From the NCBI GenBank assembly GCA_019856515.1, contig CP082230.1:4154001-4218000 (forward strand): 64,000 nt of DNA, written 5' to 3'. Under the pieces are notes generated by a model, which was not told where the DNA came from, ran no database searches, and was given only the letters and a program-made list of their open reading frames with translations. The translations under genes were made by a program, and so were the position numbers. Below, one piece after another: positions 55,513-64,000 of this stretch (positions are counted from its first letter, which is position 1; the number at the start of each line of letters is the position of its first letter). This stretch comes from Prolixibacteraceae bacterium (GTDB lineage: Bacteria; Bacteroidota; Bacteroidia; Bacteroidales; Prolixibacteraceae).

Positions 55513-55601
55513 CGTGCCAATGAATTGGCACAAACTAGGTCGTATTGGATGTGGTGTGGTTGACGTTGGAGTGTGATGGTTTGTGCCAATTCATTGGCAC
55601 G
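55513..55601. repeat. 23-bp inverted repeat of GTGCCAAT palindromes
   Basis: 55513-55535 and 55579-55601 are exact reverse complements over 23 bp; each arm contains an 18-bp near-palindrome (GTGCCAAT, two bases, ATTGGCAC). Related single arms occur near 49525, 53045, 53453 and 53840. Confidence 0.85.
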
Positions 55602-55822
55602 CCTTGCGCTTAGTGCTGATGCATATGAATGGAAAATAAGAAATTCATAGCCACGGATTAGACGGATTTTCACGGATCTTGGTTGGGGTGCAAGGGTATG
55701 GGACAGCTGCTGGGAACGCAGCGCTTCGCTCGGCATCGTGTATCAGGAGAGCGACAACTTAGTATTGCTTCATGGATCTTGGTTGATGCTTCGTTGCCGA
55801 GCTAGAGCTCAGCGTTCCCAGC
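55578..55822. repeat. Inverted-arm repeat element, copy 4, spacer rearranged
   Basis: Same lead and ACGGAT tract as the other copies. Arms at 55709-55737 and 55793-55822. The spacer is shorter (55 bp) and a 24-bp part (55744-55767) is in reverse orientation relative to 49332-49356 of copy 1. Confidence 0.82.
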
Positions 55823-55968
55823 GTTTGGCAATCTTACGATTCTTTTTATTATGGTAATTATAATGTTTTGGATGTGCATTGATTTGACTGTATGTGTGAT
55901 TGATGTTTTATTGCTCGTACGTGCAATGATTAAAGAAAACATTGTATGTACGAGCAATTGAAAACATC

Positions 55969-58900
55969 CTATTTATTCACTTTTATGCTTTTAATTTGAT
56001 TGTTGCCATAAAAAACAGGAAAATACATGTGTTCCATACGTGCAGGATTAATATTAACCTTTCCTGAATAGCGAGGAACTAACTCTATTTTCACCTTATA
56101 ATTACCTTTATGAAGCATGCTATAGTAAATGGATACCTTTTCTTTATGGTATTCACGATGAGATTCACGGTATTGTCTTTGTGTTTTGTTATGGTATGAG
56201 CAAACTGATGGTATCGGTATCTCTAGTAAAAGATACTCTGATTCTTTCTTTATGTGTAGATCTACTACCAAAGTCACTTTCTCACCTGCCGTTAAATGAG
56301 ATATGGTATCTTCATTTTTTTCAAATGAGCTATGAATTTCAAAATACTCATCTTTTCGTACAGAAGTTTTATTGGAATATTTACTATGCCATCCCGCAAA
56401 TACTAATTGATGCCCTTTTTTGATTATGCTTACTGTATCTCCCTCGTTAATTTCTCTAGAAAAAGGAAATTTAGTAATATCCTCTAGATCTCCGTTAATC
56501 CTTACACTTAAAGAGTTAGACTTAATACTTGCTTTTTCCTTAAGTAGGTCCGGCAGAATATGTTTTATAATTAATGCTGATTCATAGGTGTTTCTCCAAC
56601 CCTGCCTATCCCTACTTTCGTAGAAGTAGTTTCTTATTTTTGGTAGCCAATCATTATAGTTACCATCGTTTTTAAGGATTTCATACATTAGTAGCGTTTG
56701 CTGAACTCTACCATAGTATAGTGACCACAATCTCTTACCCCAATAATAATTACCATACAGAGTTTCTTGTTTATCCTTAATATAGGACGAAATATCTATC
56801 TCAATATTACTTCTTTGTTTTACCACTGTTAATCGCATTGAATCCACTCTGCTAAAGGTTGAGTCGTTCAATTGTTTGATTAAATTAGGGTAGTCGGCTT
56901 GTGTCTTTAAAGTTTGCAATGTATTTAATATGCTTAACTTCCCTCGTGAATCTAGTAGTGTATAATTATTCAATAACTTATATTTTATATCTTCTCGATT
57001 ATACTCTACTTTGTAACCCGCCTGTTTAGCTAACTCTAAGCCTTCAATTACATGTGCTGTTATCCACCATTTGGTATCTGTTTCTGACCACCAACCCCAT
57101 ACTTTATCTTTATTGGTACTTTTTAGCAGACGAGCAATTAGCTTATTTACATCATTTTTATAATTGAATTTTTCTTCTTTGTATGTACATACCTTTTCTT
57201 CATTCAGTAAGGCAATTAGCTTGGATGAAGCTTGTTCGTTACACAAATGTGAGTAATTGCGTAATTTAGCAGTTTCTTGAAGTAAAATATTTAAAGGATT
57301 GGATTCTACATAAAGTAATCCCTGTGTAGAATGCATAGGGATGCGAAAACCAAGTGTCGTATCTCTATGCATACTGAAAAAAGCTCCTTTTGTTTCTTCT
57401 ACTCCTAAAGGCACTACAGTTAATTTCTTATTCTCTCCATCAAAATAACCGTTGTCACGTTCAACCGAATAGGTCATAGATAAGGTGTCTGTGCTGCTTG
57501 CGTTAACATGTAAAGTATCAACAAGTATGCGACCTAAATTTCTTTCCTTTTTGAATAGTTCTGTTGAATCAACACTGTAAGTTGAACTTACTTTAATAGA
57601 ATCACTCAAATAACTAATTGACTTCCCTATTGCCTTGATGGAATCTCCCTGTGTTAAAAACCTAGGAATCAATAATTGTGCAGATAATGGTTTAAACGAT
57701 TTAATTTCTCCTTGCACTTGCCCTGTTTGTCTATTCTTTCCCACAGCAAGTGCAAATGTGTTCCATGATGTTATGTCATCAGGGAAGGTGGTTGTAAAAG
57801 TGGCTTCTCCTTTGCTATTTGTAACCAAATTTGGTTGCCAAAATGCTCCATCGGAGAAATTATTACGTAAACTATAACTACTGCCAGCCTGAACAGGAAT
57901 GTCAGTAGCATTCAATTGCTTGGCAAAAGGTAATCCTTTCCCACTTTTTGTGGTAATAATAATTACGCCTGAAGCTCCTTTAATACCATAAATTGCTGCT
58001 GCAGCTTCACCTTTCAAAACATTAATATCAGCCACTAAGGAATCATCTAATTCATTCATATCATACTCTACAGGAATCCCATCTACAATAACCAGAGGTT
58101 TATCGGATGAAGTATCCCCTATACCACGAATTTTAATATTTGGGGATGCTCCTAGGGCTCCTGCAACACGTCCTTGTATAGAATTTGACACAACAGATGA
58201 TATGCTGCCAGTGTTCATACTTTTTGTCTGAGTATGGTCCGTAACAACAACCACTTCACTCAATTCTGATACTGAAGCAGCTAAACTTGCATTAATCTCT
58301 CCTGCACCGTGTACAGGAACGGTTACTGATTTATAACCAATAGAGCTAAATTCCAACTCAAAATTGCCTTGTGGTAACTTAATGGAATAGTTCCCATCGA
58401 AATCAGAAATTCCACCAATGTTTGTGCCTTTAATACATATTGAAACACCAGGAAGTCCTATATTGTCTGCTTCGTCAACAACTCTTCCTCTTATTGTCTG
58501 TAAGCTTCTGTATTTAAGCTGCCTACGAATGAAGTTCGACTTAATTTCCGTTTTTGCTAACCTCTTATTGTAGAGTGAGCCTGATTTACTTTTCTTGAAC
58601 CAGTTCTCTTGTATCAACTGTGCTATATTCTCAGAATATTCATCCTTTAATAGTGTATCTGGTTCATTTGTTTGAATAACTGAAAGGCAATATGCCTTTA
58701 GTATGATATGTTTCTTTTCAAAATATGACCCATCTTCCATTAAGAAAAACAAATGATAAATACCTGGCTTTAAATCATGAATATGTTCTACATTGGATGG
58801 ATAAATGCGCATAAATTGAGGATCGGAATCTCTAAAAACTAAAACATTACGCAATTGTATTGCCAAACTATCATTTGTATTATATTCTATCGCCAATACT

Positions 58901-61899
58901 CCATTACCTTTCATGGTGTAATATGGATTATCGTAGTGAATATCTGAATTAGCATACTGGATCTTCTCTTCTTTACCCAGCCATTCAATCATTTGCTTAT
59001 TTATCACTTCATCATGAAAAGAAGGAGTTGTAAAATTATTATCTAAATAATTAAAATTCCAAAAGTGATCATTGGTCTTCATTTTTACGAGGCCTTCATC
59101 AATAGTGTATTCATATGATGGTTCAAATTTAAAACTAGTTGTAAACTTATCATGATGAGTAAAATTTGCTTTCCCATTTTGAAAAGGGCCTACAATAAGT
59201 GCTTTGTTGTAGTTGTAGTAGGTGAGATACTTATATGGTGATTTTGTGTTTTTAAGTATCTGATAATTATTATTCTGCTCTAAATAAATTAGTCCTTTCT
59301 GATTAGACGAATAGAATTTGGCAAACCGTGTTCTAATTAGCGTCTTCTCTTCCTTCGTTAATTCAGGCTTCCTTTCTTTAATAATTACATGCTTATTCGC
59401 TTTTAATGGGTCAATAGATACCAAGGTTTTATAGTCTTGTTTAAAGTATACAGAATTAACGGTTAGGTCATAATCACTAGTTCTCAATCTTAATTTATGG
59501 TACCCCGGACTACATTTAAAACTATATGGTTTATTCGCGGCAATGGATGAATAAACCAAATCATAATCAAGGAAGATAAAATGAACTTGTACTGGTACCC
59601 CTTCTTTATACACAAATGGAGCAAATTGAGTTTGTCCTTTATCTAGCTTAGTATATTCAACATGAACGCCCTTTTGTGGACGAACAAATTTGTAATAGGT
59701 TATGGTATCTAAGCTCATTCTTGGATTCCATGTATTATAGTCTAATGGATCGAATGATGTTGAACCAAAATAAGTATCTCCCATCATGTTATATTTATTA
59801 TACATGGTGCGAGGTTTTGCTAATTTGCCATAATACCTGAGTGATGGAGCGCTATAGTTAAATTTTTTAGTTAATCCGTATGCTGTTAAATCCACTCCTT
59901 TTACAGGACGATCTTTATAGTCCCTTACCTCAAGTGTCATATCTACTGTCTGACCTGGATAAACTACTTGTGGCTGCTTCATCTTCACACTTAGTTGTTT
60001 TCTGTAAAGAGGAATATCGTATGATTGTTTATAGCTATTTCCTGCCCATTGATAGTTAAGAGAGACGAAACACCCTTTATTACTTTTAAAGTTAATTAGG
60101 GTATCTAATTTCTGAGTGTGACCACTAGCTATTTCTTTATCCTTCTTGTAAACAAAGTATTTAAACCATACTCCCTGAGGGTTAAATACAGAGAAATTAA
60201 CGGTGTTGTTGCTTCGTTGAGAGTTAAGGGATAGTGTGGGCTTATAATGATTAAGACTAAAATATTTTTCTATAACTTCTGATTTAAGGTTATAAGATTC
60301 AATCAGCTTATTTACGACTTCGGCATATGGTAATGTGACGCTTTGTTCCTTTAGTAAATTTCCGTTTTTATCAAATGCGGTTAGAAGAACTTCTAAAGGA
60401 AGCTCATTGCCGAGATTTTCATAAGTAAAGTGAATAGAATCGTTCTTAACCTTAAGTGAAAGTTCTTTTTTCTGGTGATGATAATGTATAGTTTTATTTT
60501 TTTGAATTCTTTCGTTTTCACTATTTAAAAACACTGCTTCTAAATCATATGAGAAATCCATTGCTGGAAAGATCGTATCTGGAATTTCAATTATCGTTTC
60601 TCCAACAGGATCTAACTTTTGTGTATAACGATACAGAGTATCTTTTAAGAACTCATGATCTTTATACAACTTACTGTATGTTCTTTGGGACTTTAGAGTA
60701 ACAATTACCCTTCCGTCAGGTATAGCTAAACCATTCATATCCTCTCCTTTTAGATAAATATAAAATGGTATACCTCGCAACTGGTCATGTTTATCTGCCC
60801 GTAAGTTATATTTAATGCTATTAAGTTCGTACTCTTCAAATTTAAATGATTGAGATATCACTGTACTCCATTCTCCATTCTTTAGGGATACCCTGTAGTT
60901 TTTATCTAGCTTCATATTCAAGGAGTCGTGCAATACAAATTCATGCGTATAGATACCTTTCCGGTCAGGTTCTATCTCTTTGAGCTTAATTACCTTATTA
61001 TCCACCCTTATAGATGCCATTAGCTTTTGATTACTAATAAAGTGACCATTTGGCTTTAATAGACATGCTTTAAAGTGCACTGTATCATTGGGTTTATATT
61101 TGGGTTTACTGAATACCATATATCCTTGATAGTTTTTTTTAGAAGATTTTCCGCAACAGCGTACTAATCTGTTTATCCAACCATAGGTTCCATACCTAAA
61201 TATTGAACGGTATGTGTCCTTAAAAGGTTTGTAAATGTAGTAGGGCAAACCTTGAGGTCTACCATTGTATGCCGTCATAAACAAATCGTATGGCAAGTAA
61301 ACTAGCAACTTTAATGGTACGTATACATATTTTATGGGTACAGAAAAAGCAACCCTCTGAAACTTAACTCCCTTTTTTACTTCATTATCCAAGTAATGAT
61401 AACTTGTGAATCCATTGTATGTCACTTCTAGCCAGCCTCTTGTGTTTGTTTTTCTTTTTTGATATGCTTCGAGCTGTGGATTATAACGTACTGATTGTCC
61501 ATTTATTTTGACTTTGGCATCTTCTAGAACTTCTCCAGTGGAATCCACAATAGTTAACAATAGGTCTGCGTAATTATTATACACAATGACTTCAATATCA
61601 GAGTATGATCTCATTTCTAACTTAAGGTCATTATCTTGAGCCCATACTAACAAGTAATTACCCTGTGAAAGTTTGCGGTTAAATATTGAATCTGTAGGAA
61701 TCGAATCTTTAAGTACCGAAAAATAACCTTCATCTACTTCGCTCAGCCCTTTCTTATAAATAGCTCTTGCTTGTTTACGGCTTAACTGATATATGTATTT
61801 ATAATAGCTGCTTCTTCGGCTATCTGATAGATTGTTAGCATTCCCTTGATTAAATACAGATATCAATAATATAGTTATAATAGGTATTATCGCTCTCAT
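55969..61899 (-). CDS. Alpha-2-macroglobulin-like protein with embedded CarboxypepD_reg and TonB-plug-like domains
   Basis: 1976 residues with a signal peptide (RAIIPIITILLISVFNQG). Macroglobulin-type beta domains include GYMVFSKPKYKPNDTVHFKA (residues about 255-275). At residues about 1130-1195 lies a CarboxypepD_reg domain (GRVVDEADNIGLPGVSICIK), and at about 1245-1310 a TonB-receptor plug-like part (IKIRGIGDTSSDKPLVIVDG, then VLKGEAAAAIYGIKGASGVI). The A2M core resumes with FPDDITSWNTFALAVG, and LCNEQASSKLIALL carries a CxEQ thioester motif with Cys1553. Bacterial A2Ms trap proteases in the envelope. There is no beta-barrel, so it is not a receptor. It is monocistronic as far as seen. Confidence 0.85.
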   Translation of the reverse strand: MRAIIPIITILLISVFNQGNANNLSDSRRSSYYKYIYQLSRKQARAIYKKGLSEVDEGYFSVLKDSIPTDSIFNRKLSQGNYLLVWAQDNDLKLEMRSYSDIEVIVYNNYADLLLTIVDSTGEVLEDAKVKINGQSVRYNPQLEAYQKRKTNTRGWLEVTYNGFTSYHYLDNEVKKGVKFQRVAFSVPIKYVYVPLKLLVYLPYDLFMTAYNGRPQGLPYYIYKPFKDTYRSIFRYGTYGWINRLVRCCGKSSKKNYQGYMVFSKPKYKPNDTVHFKACLLKPNGHFISNQKLMASIRVDNKVIKLKEIEPDRKGIYTHEFVLHDSLNMKLDKNYRVSLKNGEWSTVISQSFKFEEYELNSIKYNLRADKHDQLRGIPFYIYLKGEDMNGLAIPDGRVIVTLKSQRTYSKLYKDHEFLKDTLYRYTQKLDPVGETIIEIPDTIFPAMDFSYDLEAVFLNSENERIQKNKTIHYHHQKKELSLKVKNDSIHFTYENLGNELPLEVLLTAFDKNGNLLKEQSVTLPYAEVVNKLIESYNLKSEVIEKYFSLNHYKPTLSLNSQRSNNTVNFSVFNPQGVWFKYFVYKKDKEIASGHTQKLDTLINFKSNKGCFVSLNYQWAGNSYKQSYDIPLYRKQLSVKMKQPQVVYPGQTVDMTLEVRDYKDRPVKGVDLTAYGLTKKFNYSAPSLRYYGKLAKPRTMYNKYNMMGDTYFGSTSFDPLDYNTWNPRMSLDTITYYKFVRPQKGVHVEYTKLDKGQTQFAPFVYKEGVPVQVHFIFLDYDLVYSSIAANKPYSFKCSPGYHKLRLRTSDYDLTVNSVYFKQDYKTLVSIDPLKANKHVIIKERKPELTKEEKTLIRTRFAKFYSSNQKGLIYLEQNNNYQILKNTKSPYKYLTYYNYNKALIVGPFQNGKANFTHHDKFTTSFKFEPSYEYTIDEGLVKMKTNDHFWNFNYLDNNFTTPSFHDEVINKQMIEWLGKEEKIQYANSDIHYDNPYYTMKGNGVLAIEYNTNDSLAIQLRNVLVFRDSDPQFMRIYPSNVEHIHDLKPGIYHLFFLMEDGSYFEKKHIILKAYCLSVIQTNEPDTLLKDEYSENIAQLIQENWFKKSKSGSLYNKRLAKTEIKSNFIRRQLKYRSLQTIRGRVVDEADNIGLPGVSICIKGTNIGGISDFDGNYSIKLPQGNFELEFSSIGYKSVTVPVHGAGEINASLAASVSELSEVVVVTDHTQTKSMNTGSISSVVSNSIQGRVAGALGASPNIKIRGIGDTSSDKPLVIVDGIPVEYDMNELDDSLVADINVLKGEAAAAIYGIKGASGVIIITTKSGKGLPFAKQLNATDIPVQAGSSYSLRNNFSDGAFWQPNLVTNSKGEATFTTTFPDDITSWNTFALAVGKNRQTGQVQGEIKSFKPLSAQLLIPRFLTQGDSIKAIGKSISYLSDSIKVSSTYSVDSTELFKKERNLGRILVDTLHVNASSTDTLSMTYSVERDNGYFDGENKKLTVVPLGVEETKGAFFSMHRDTTLGFRIPMHSTQGLLYVESNPLNILLQETAKLRNYSHLCNEQASSKLIALLNEEKVCTYKEEKFNYKNDVNKLIARLLKSTNKDKVWGWWSETDTKWWITAHVIEGLELAKQAGYKVEYNREDIKYKLLNNYTLLDSRGKLSILNTLQTLKTQADYPNLIKQLNDSTFSRVDSMRLTVVKQRSNIEIDISSYIKDKQETLYGNYYWGKRLWSLYYGRVQQTLLMYEILKNDGNYNDWLPKIRNYFYESRDRQGWRNTYESALIIKHILPDLLKEKASIKSNSLSVRINGDLEDITKFPFSREINEGDTVSIIKKGHQLVFAGWHSKYSNKTSVRKDEYFEIHSSFEKNEDTISHLTAGEKVTLVVDLHIKKESEYLLLEIPIPSVCSYHNKTQRQYRESHREYHKEKVSIYYSMLHKGNYKVKIELVPRYSGKVNINPARMEHMYFPVFYGNNQIKSIKVNK

Positions 61900-62581
61900 A
61901 AAATAGTGTTTGAATTTATTTAACTTGTAGAATGCGAAGCCACAAATACAGGTCTTATCATAAATATAGTTGTTTGTATGGACTCTTTACGAAATCTAGT
62001 GGATAAATGAATATCTTATTATAAAATCTTTATAACATTTACGTAGCTTTACATGTTGGGGTCTCCTTTATTGTCGATTTATTGGATTTAGAGTCAAATA
62101 GGTAAAGCACTCCGATTATAGCCGATCATTAAAGCTTTTAGGACAGTCAATAGCGTAGAGGAACAGCTTTTATGTTATAGTAATTAATGAAGCGTTACCA
62201 TATAAGATTCATTGACATCATTAGAAGAGGTCTCCACGACCGATATTATTAACCCGACGTCAATAGAACGATACCACACAAAATATATGTCATTGATTAT
62301 GTGATATTTGCTAAAATTAATTTATCGAAATACTGTCGTCGGGTTAATAACAGGTCGAGTTATTCAATATAATCCATGTACTTTGCTGCAATGATGTGCT
62401 ACAGTTCCCCTCCCAAAGAATAAGGGCTTAATATTATATCCAGTCAAATGTAGCAATTCCAACTAGAGTAGTATCGTACAATGGATGAATATTTTGTCAA
62501 GTTATGTTATGATTTTTTGTATTATTGTTCTGTTAGATAGTATCTATTTTGAATGATAAACTTATACAATAAAACATCATT
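61900..62581. other. Intergenic region with MITE-like inverted repeat
   Basis: 682 bp between divergent genes; no open frame supported. Contains the inverted repeat listed at 62237-62359, and should hold both promoters. Confidence 0.5.
62237..62359. repeat. MITE-like inverted repeat
   Basis: Perfect 14-bp arms TTATTAACCCGACG (62246-62259) and its complement (62337-62350), extended outward by a CGACC match on both sides after a 2-nt indel. The 77-bp interior is AT-rich and non-coding. No clear target duplication. Confidence 0.65.
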
Positions 62582-63466
62582 ATGAAAGAATTATTATTAG
62601 TCATTTCAATCCTGTTTGTTGTTAAGGTTGGTTTGGCACAAAAGAATAGTTTATGGAGTGCAGATAAGTACAATGAATCGTCTGTCTTGTATAATAAGGT
62701 GAAGCTTTCAGGTCTTATTTCAAATGATGAATCTTATTACGTTGAATATAGACCTTTTAAAGCCAATGGCGTCGGTGTTGTTATATGCCCTGGTGGTGGT
62801 TATGCTAAGGTTGCTATCGATTTAGAAGGGACAAAGGTGGCAGAGTTACTTACCAAACAGGGGTATACTGTTTGGGTCCTTAAGTACAGGCTTCCTTATG
62901 GACGTTCTCATGTCCCATTGAGTGATGTGCAGCAGGCATTGCGTTTGATGAGAGTGAAGGCTTCTGTATTGGGTATTGATGCGGATAAGATTGGTGTGAT
63001 GGGATTCTCCGCTGGAGGACACTTGGCATCCACTGCTTCTACTCATTTTGATGATCCTGTATTTGATGGAGACCCTCAAACGGCACAGGTGAGTTGTCGA
63101 CCTGCATTCTCAATATTGATTTATCCTGTCATTTCGATGGAGGAGTCTATTACACATCGAGGTTCGCGCAAGAATCTTTTGGGATTGCATCCTACCGATG
63201 TGCAGATTAAAGCATTCTCTAATGATTTGTCGATAGGAGAGGATACCCCACCCACTTTTATTCTTCATGCTGATGACGATAGGGTGGTTTCGTCTTTAAA
63301 TAGTATCGCCTATTATCGCCGTCTCAAGGTGGTTGGTATCTCCTCTGAGATGCATATATTTCCTAAGGGAGGGCATGGTTTTGGTACGAAGCAGAGAGGC
63401 TTAAGTGTAGATCATTGGATGGATTTGTTGGTTCGCTGGTTGGATGATCATGTTTCGGATAGGTAG
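62582..63466 (+). CDS. Secreted alpha/beta-hydrolase esterase
   Basis: 294 residues with a signal peptide ending at VKVGLAQ. Oxyanion motif CPGGGYAKVA (residues 69-78), nucleophile elbow GFSAGGHLAS with Ser143, acid HADDDRVV and base KGGHGFG complete a triad like that of BD-FAE and acetyl-xylan-esterase-like enzymes. It probably removes acyl groups from polysaccharides or other esters in the periplasm; no sugar-utilisation genes are next to it in the window. Confidence 0.88.
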   Translation: MKELLLVISILFVVKVGLAQKNSLWSADKYNESSVLYNKVKLSGLISNDESYYVEYRPFKANGVGVVICPGGGYAKVAIDLEGTKVAELLTKQGYTVWVLKYRLPYGRSHVPLSDVQQALRLMRVKASVLGIDADKIGVMGFSAGGHLASTASTHFDDPVFDGDPQTAQVSCRPAFSILIYPVISMEESITHRGSRKNLLGLHPTDVQIKAFSNDLSIGEDTPPTFILHADDDRVVSSLNSIAYYRRLKVVGISSEMHIFPKGGHGFGTKQRGLSVDHWMDLLVRWLDDHVSDR

Positions 63467-63629
63467 CATGAGAGGAGGTGTTATATCTACTATCTATATA
63501 ATTAGATGTTCAATAGACTCTATTTCTTGATTCTAGGAACCATTTTTATTGCGATACTTGACGGTTTATTTGTGTTTGTTTCTGATTTTTTTCTATTTTT
63601 GTTCTGTTCGTAAACAAATTTTATGTTTG

Positions 63630-64000
63630 ATGAGAAGAGTATTGTTACAAATATTGAGCGTATCGATGATGGTGATCTGTTTATTCGGATCAACAGGAAT
63701 CAATATGTTCTTTCATCACTGTTTCGAACATAATCAATCGGACTACGCACTGCTGTATCCCGATAATTGGCACGAGGATGAGTCGTGTGATCATCACCAT
63801 GCTACTGATTCGCATTCTCATAGTGCGAATTGTTGTGACTTTCACAGCGAAGATCTCTCTTCTTGTTGTGTGGTGGACCATATGTTTGTAAAGCATGATT
63901 TGCTTTTAACTATTCAAGATCGCACAGAACTACGAGTGCCTGTACTTCATCTGTTATTGAAGCATGCAGCAGATCAAACCACACGATTAGATGTAGATAG
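63630..64000 (+). CDS. Partial secreted His/Cys-rich protein
   Basis: An open frame of 123 codons from the ATG at 63630, running off the window end. Residues 1-22 are a signal-like helix (RRVLLQILSVSMMVICLFGS). Then comes a stretch with HHCFEH, ESCDHHHATDSHSHSANCCD and SSCC: many His and Cys in pairs, as in metal-binding proteins. It resembles the small HYC_CC_PP-type proteins that stand before metal-related TonB receptors in Bacteroidota; that is by pattern only. The downstream gene is outside the window. Confidence 0.6.
   Translation, partial: MRRVLLQILSVSMMVICLFGSTGINMFFHHCFEHNQSDYALLYPDNWHEDESCDHHHATDSHSHSANCCDFHSEDLSSCCVVDHMFVKHDLLLTIQDRTELRVPVLHLLLKHAADQTTRLDVD

Larger units (their letters stand above)
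55067..55577. other. Repeat-filled spacer upstream of the caspase gene
   Basis: About 510 bp with no gene supported. It contains the long hairpin at 55189-55252, a GCGATGGGC module and the left arm of a 23-bp inverted repeat. Confidence 0.5.

Noticed and set aside
63690..63896. 68-codon minus-strand frame at the window end
   Set aside because: Antisense to the His/Cys-rich exported protein, whose signal peptide and Cys/His pattern are more convincing.

Overview
The window reads as chromosomal DNA of an AT-rich marine or anaerobic member of the Bacteroidota, most likely near Marinilabiliales/Prolixibacteraceae. This placement is inference from gene content, not a search. Supporting signs are: a thermolysin-like protease with a C-terminal type IX secretion tail; TonB/ExbB/ExbD genes; a roughly 575-residue LysS with the C-terminal extension seen in this phylum; an OstA-like protein beside SurA-type chaperones; a TamB-like giant; an alpha-2-macroglobulin relative carrying a TonB plug-like domain; and several TAnnTTTG (-7) promoter boxes in front of genes that lack a clear Shine-Dalgarno.

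Layout. 1-15.6 kb is mostly housekeeping: a partial outer-membrane-type protein, a YwqK/TonB fusion, a DMT permease, the lysS-gpsA-pgi operon (minus strand), recJ, a uracil permease, a small beta-barrel protein, and a minus-strand run patatin - aspartate kinase - coaD - thioredoxin-fold protein. 15.9-20.7 kb is a mobile patch: a decayed DDE transposase, then a complete ISL3-family element with 8-bp target duplications. That element sits inside the signal peptide codons of an M4 metalloprotease gene, and the interrupted gene can be rebuilt exactly across the junction. 21-48.8 kb returns to ordinary genes: ApbE with a HAD phosphatase, proline dehydrogenase, a BspA-like repeat protein, an OmpH/Skp-like lipoprotein, a glycosyltransferase, small membrane proteins, an outer-membrane assembly cluster (SurA-like lipoprotein, SurA, OstA), a three-gene biotin-dependent acyl-CoA carboxylase, tonB-exbD-exbB, tamB and tsaD.

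48.9-55.9 kb is an accessory island and the most unusual part. It is built from repeated non-coding modules: four copies of an element bounded by 29-30 bp inverted arms, an ACGGAT-rich tract, GTGCCAAT palindromes, and three copies of a hairpin module rich in the GCGAAGC heptamer. A roughly 695-bp block is directly duplicated, and its coiled-coil/transmembrane gene is intact in one copy and broken by three lesions in the other. Between the repeats lie a lipoprotein with an NS_2-type nuclease domain and its membrane-anchored operon partner, a frameshifted lipoprotein, and a stand-alone caspase-like (C14) protease. I infer a repeat-delimited effector or defence island; its function is not shown by sequence alone.

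56-64 kb carries the 1976-residue alpha-2-macroglobulin-like protein, a MITE-like inverted repeat, a secreted esterase and the start of a His/Cys-rich secreted protein. No rRNA, tRNA or CRISPR array was recognised.
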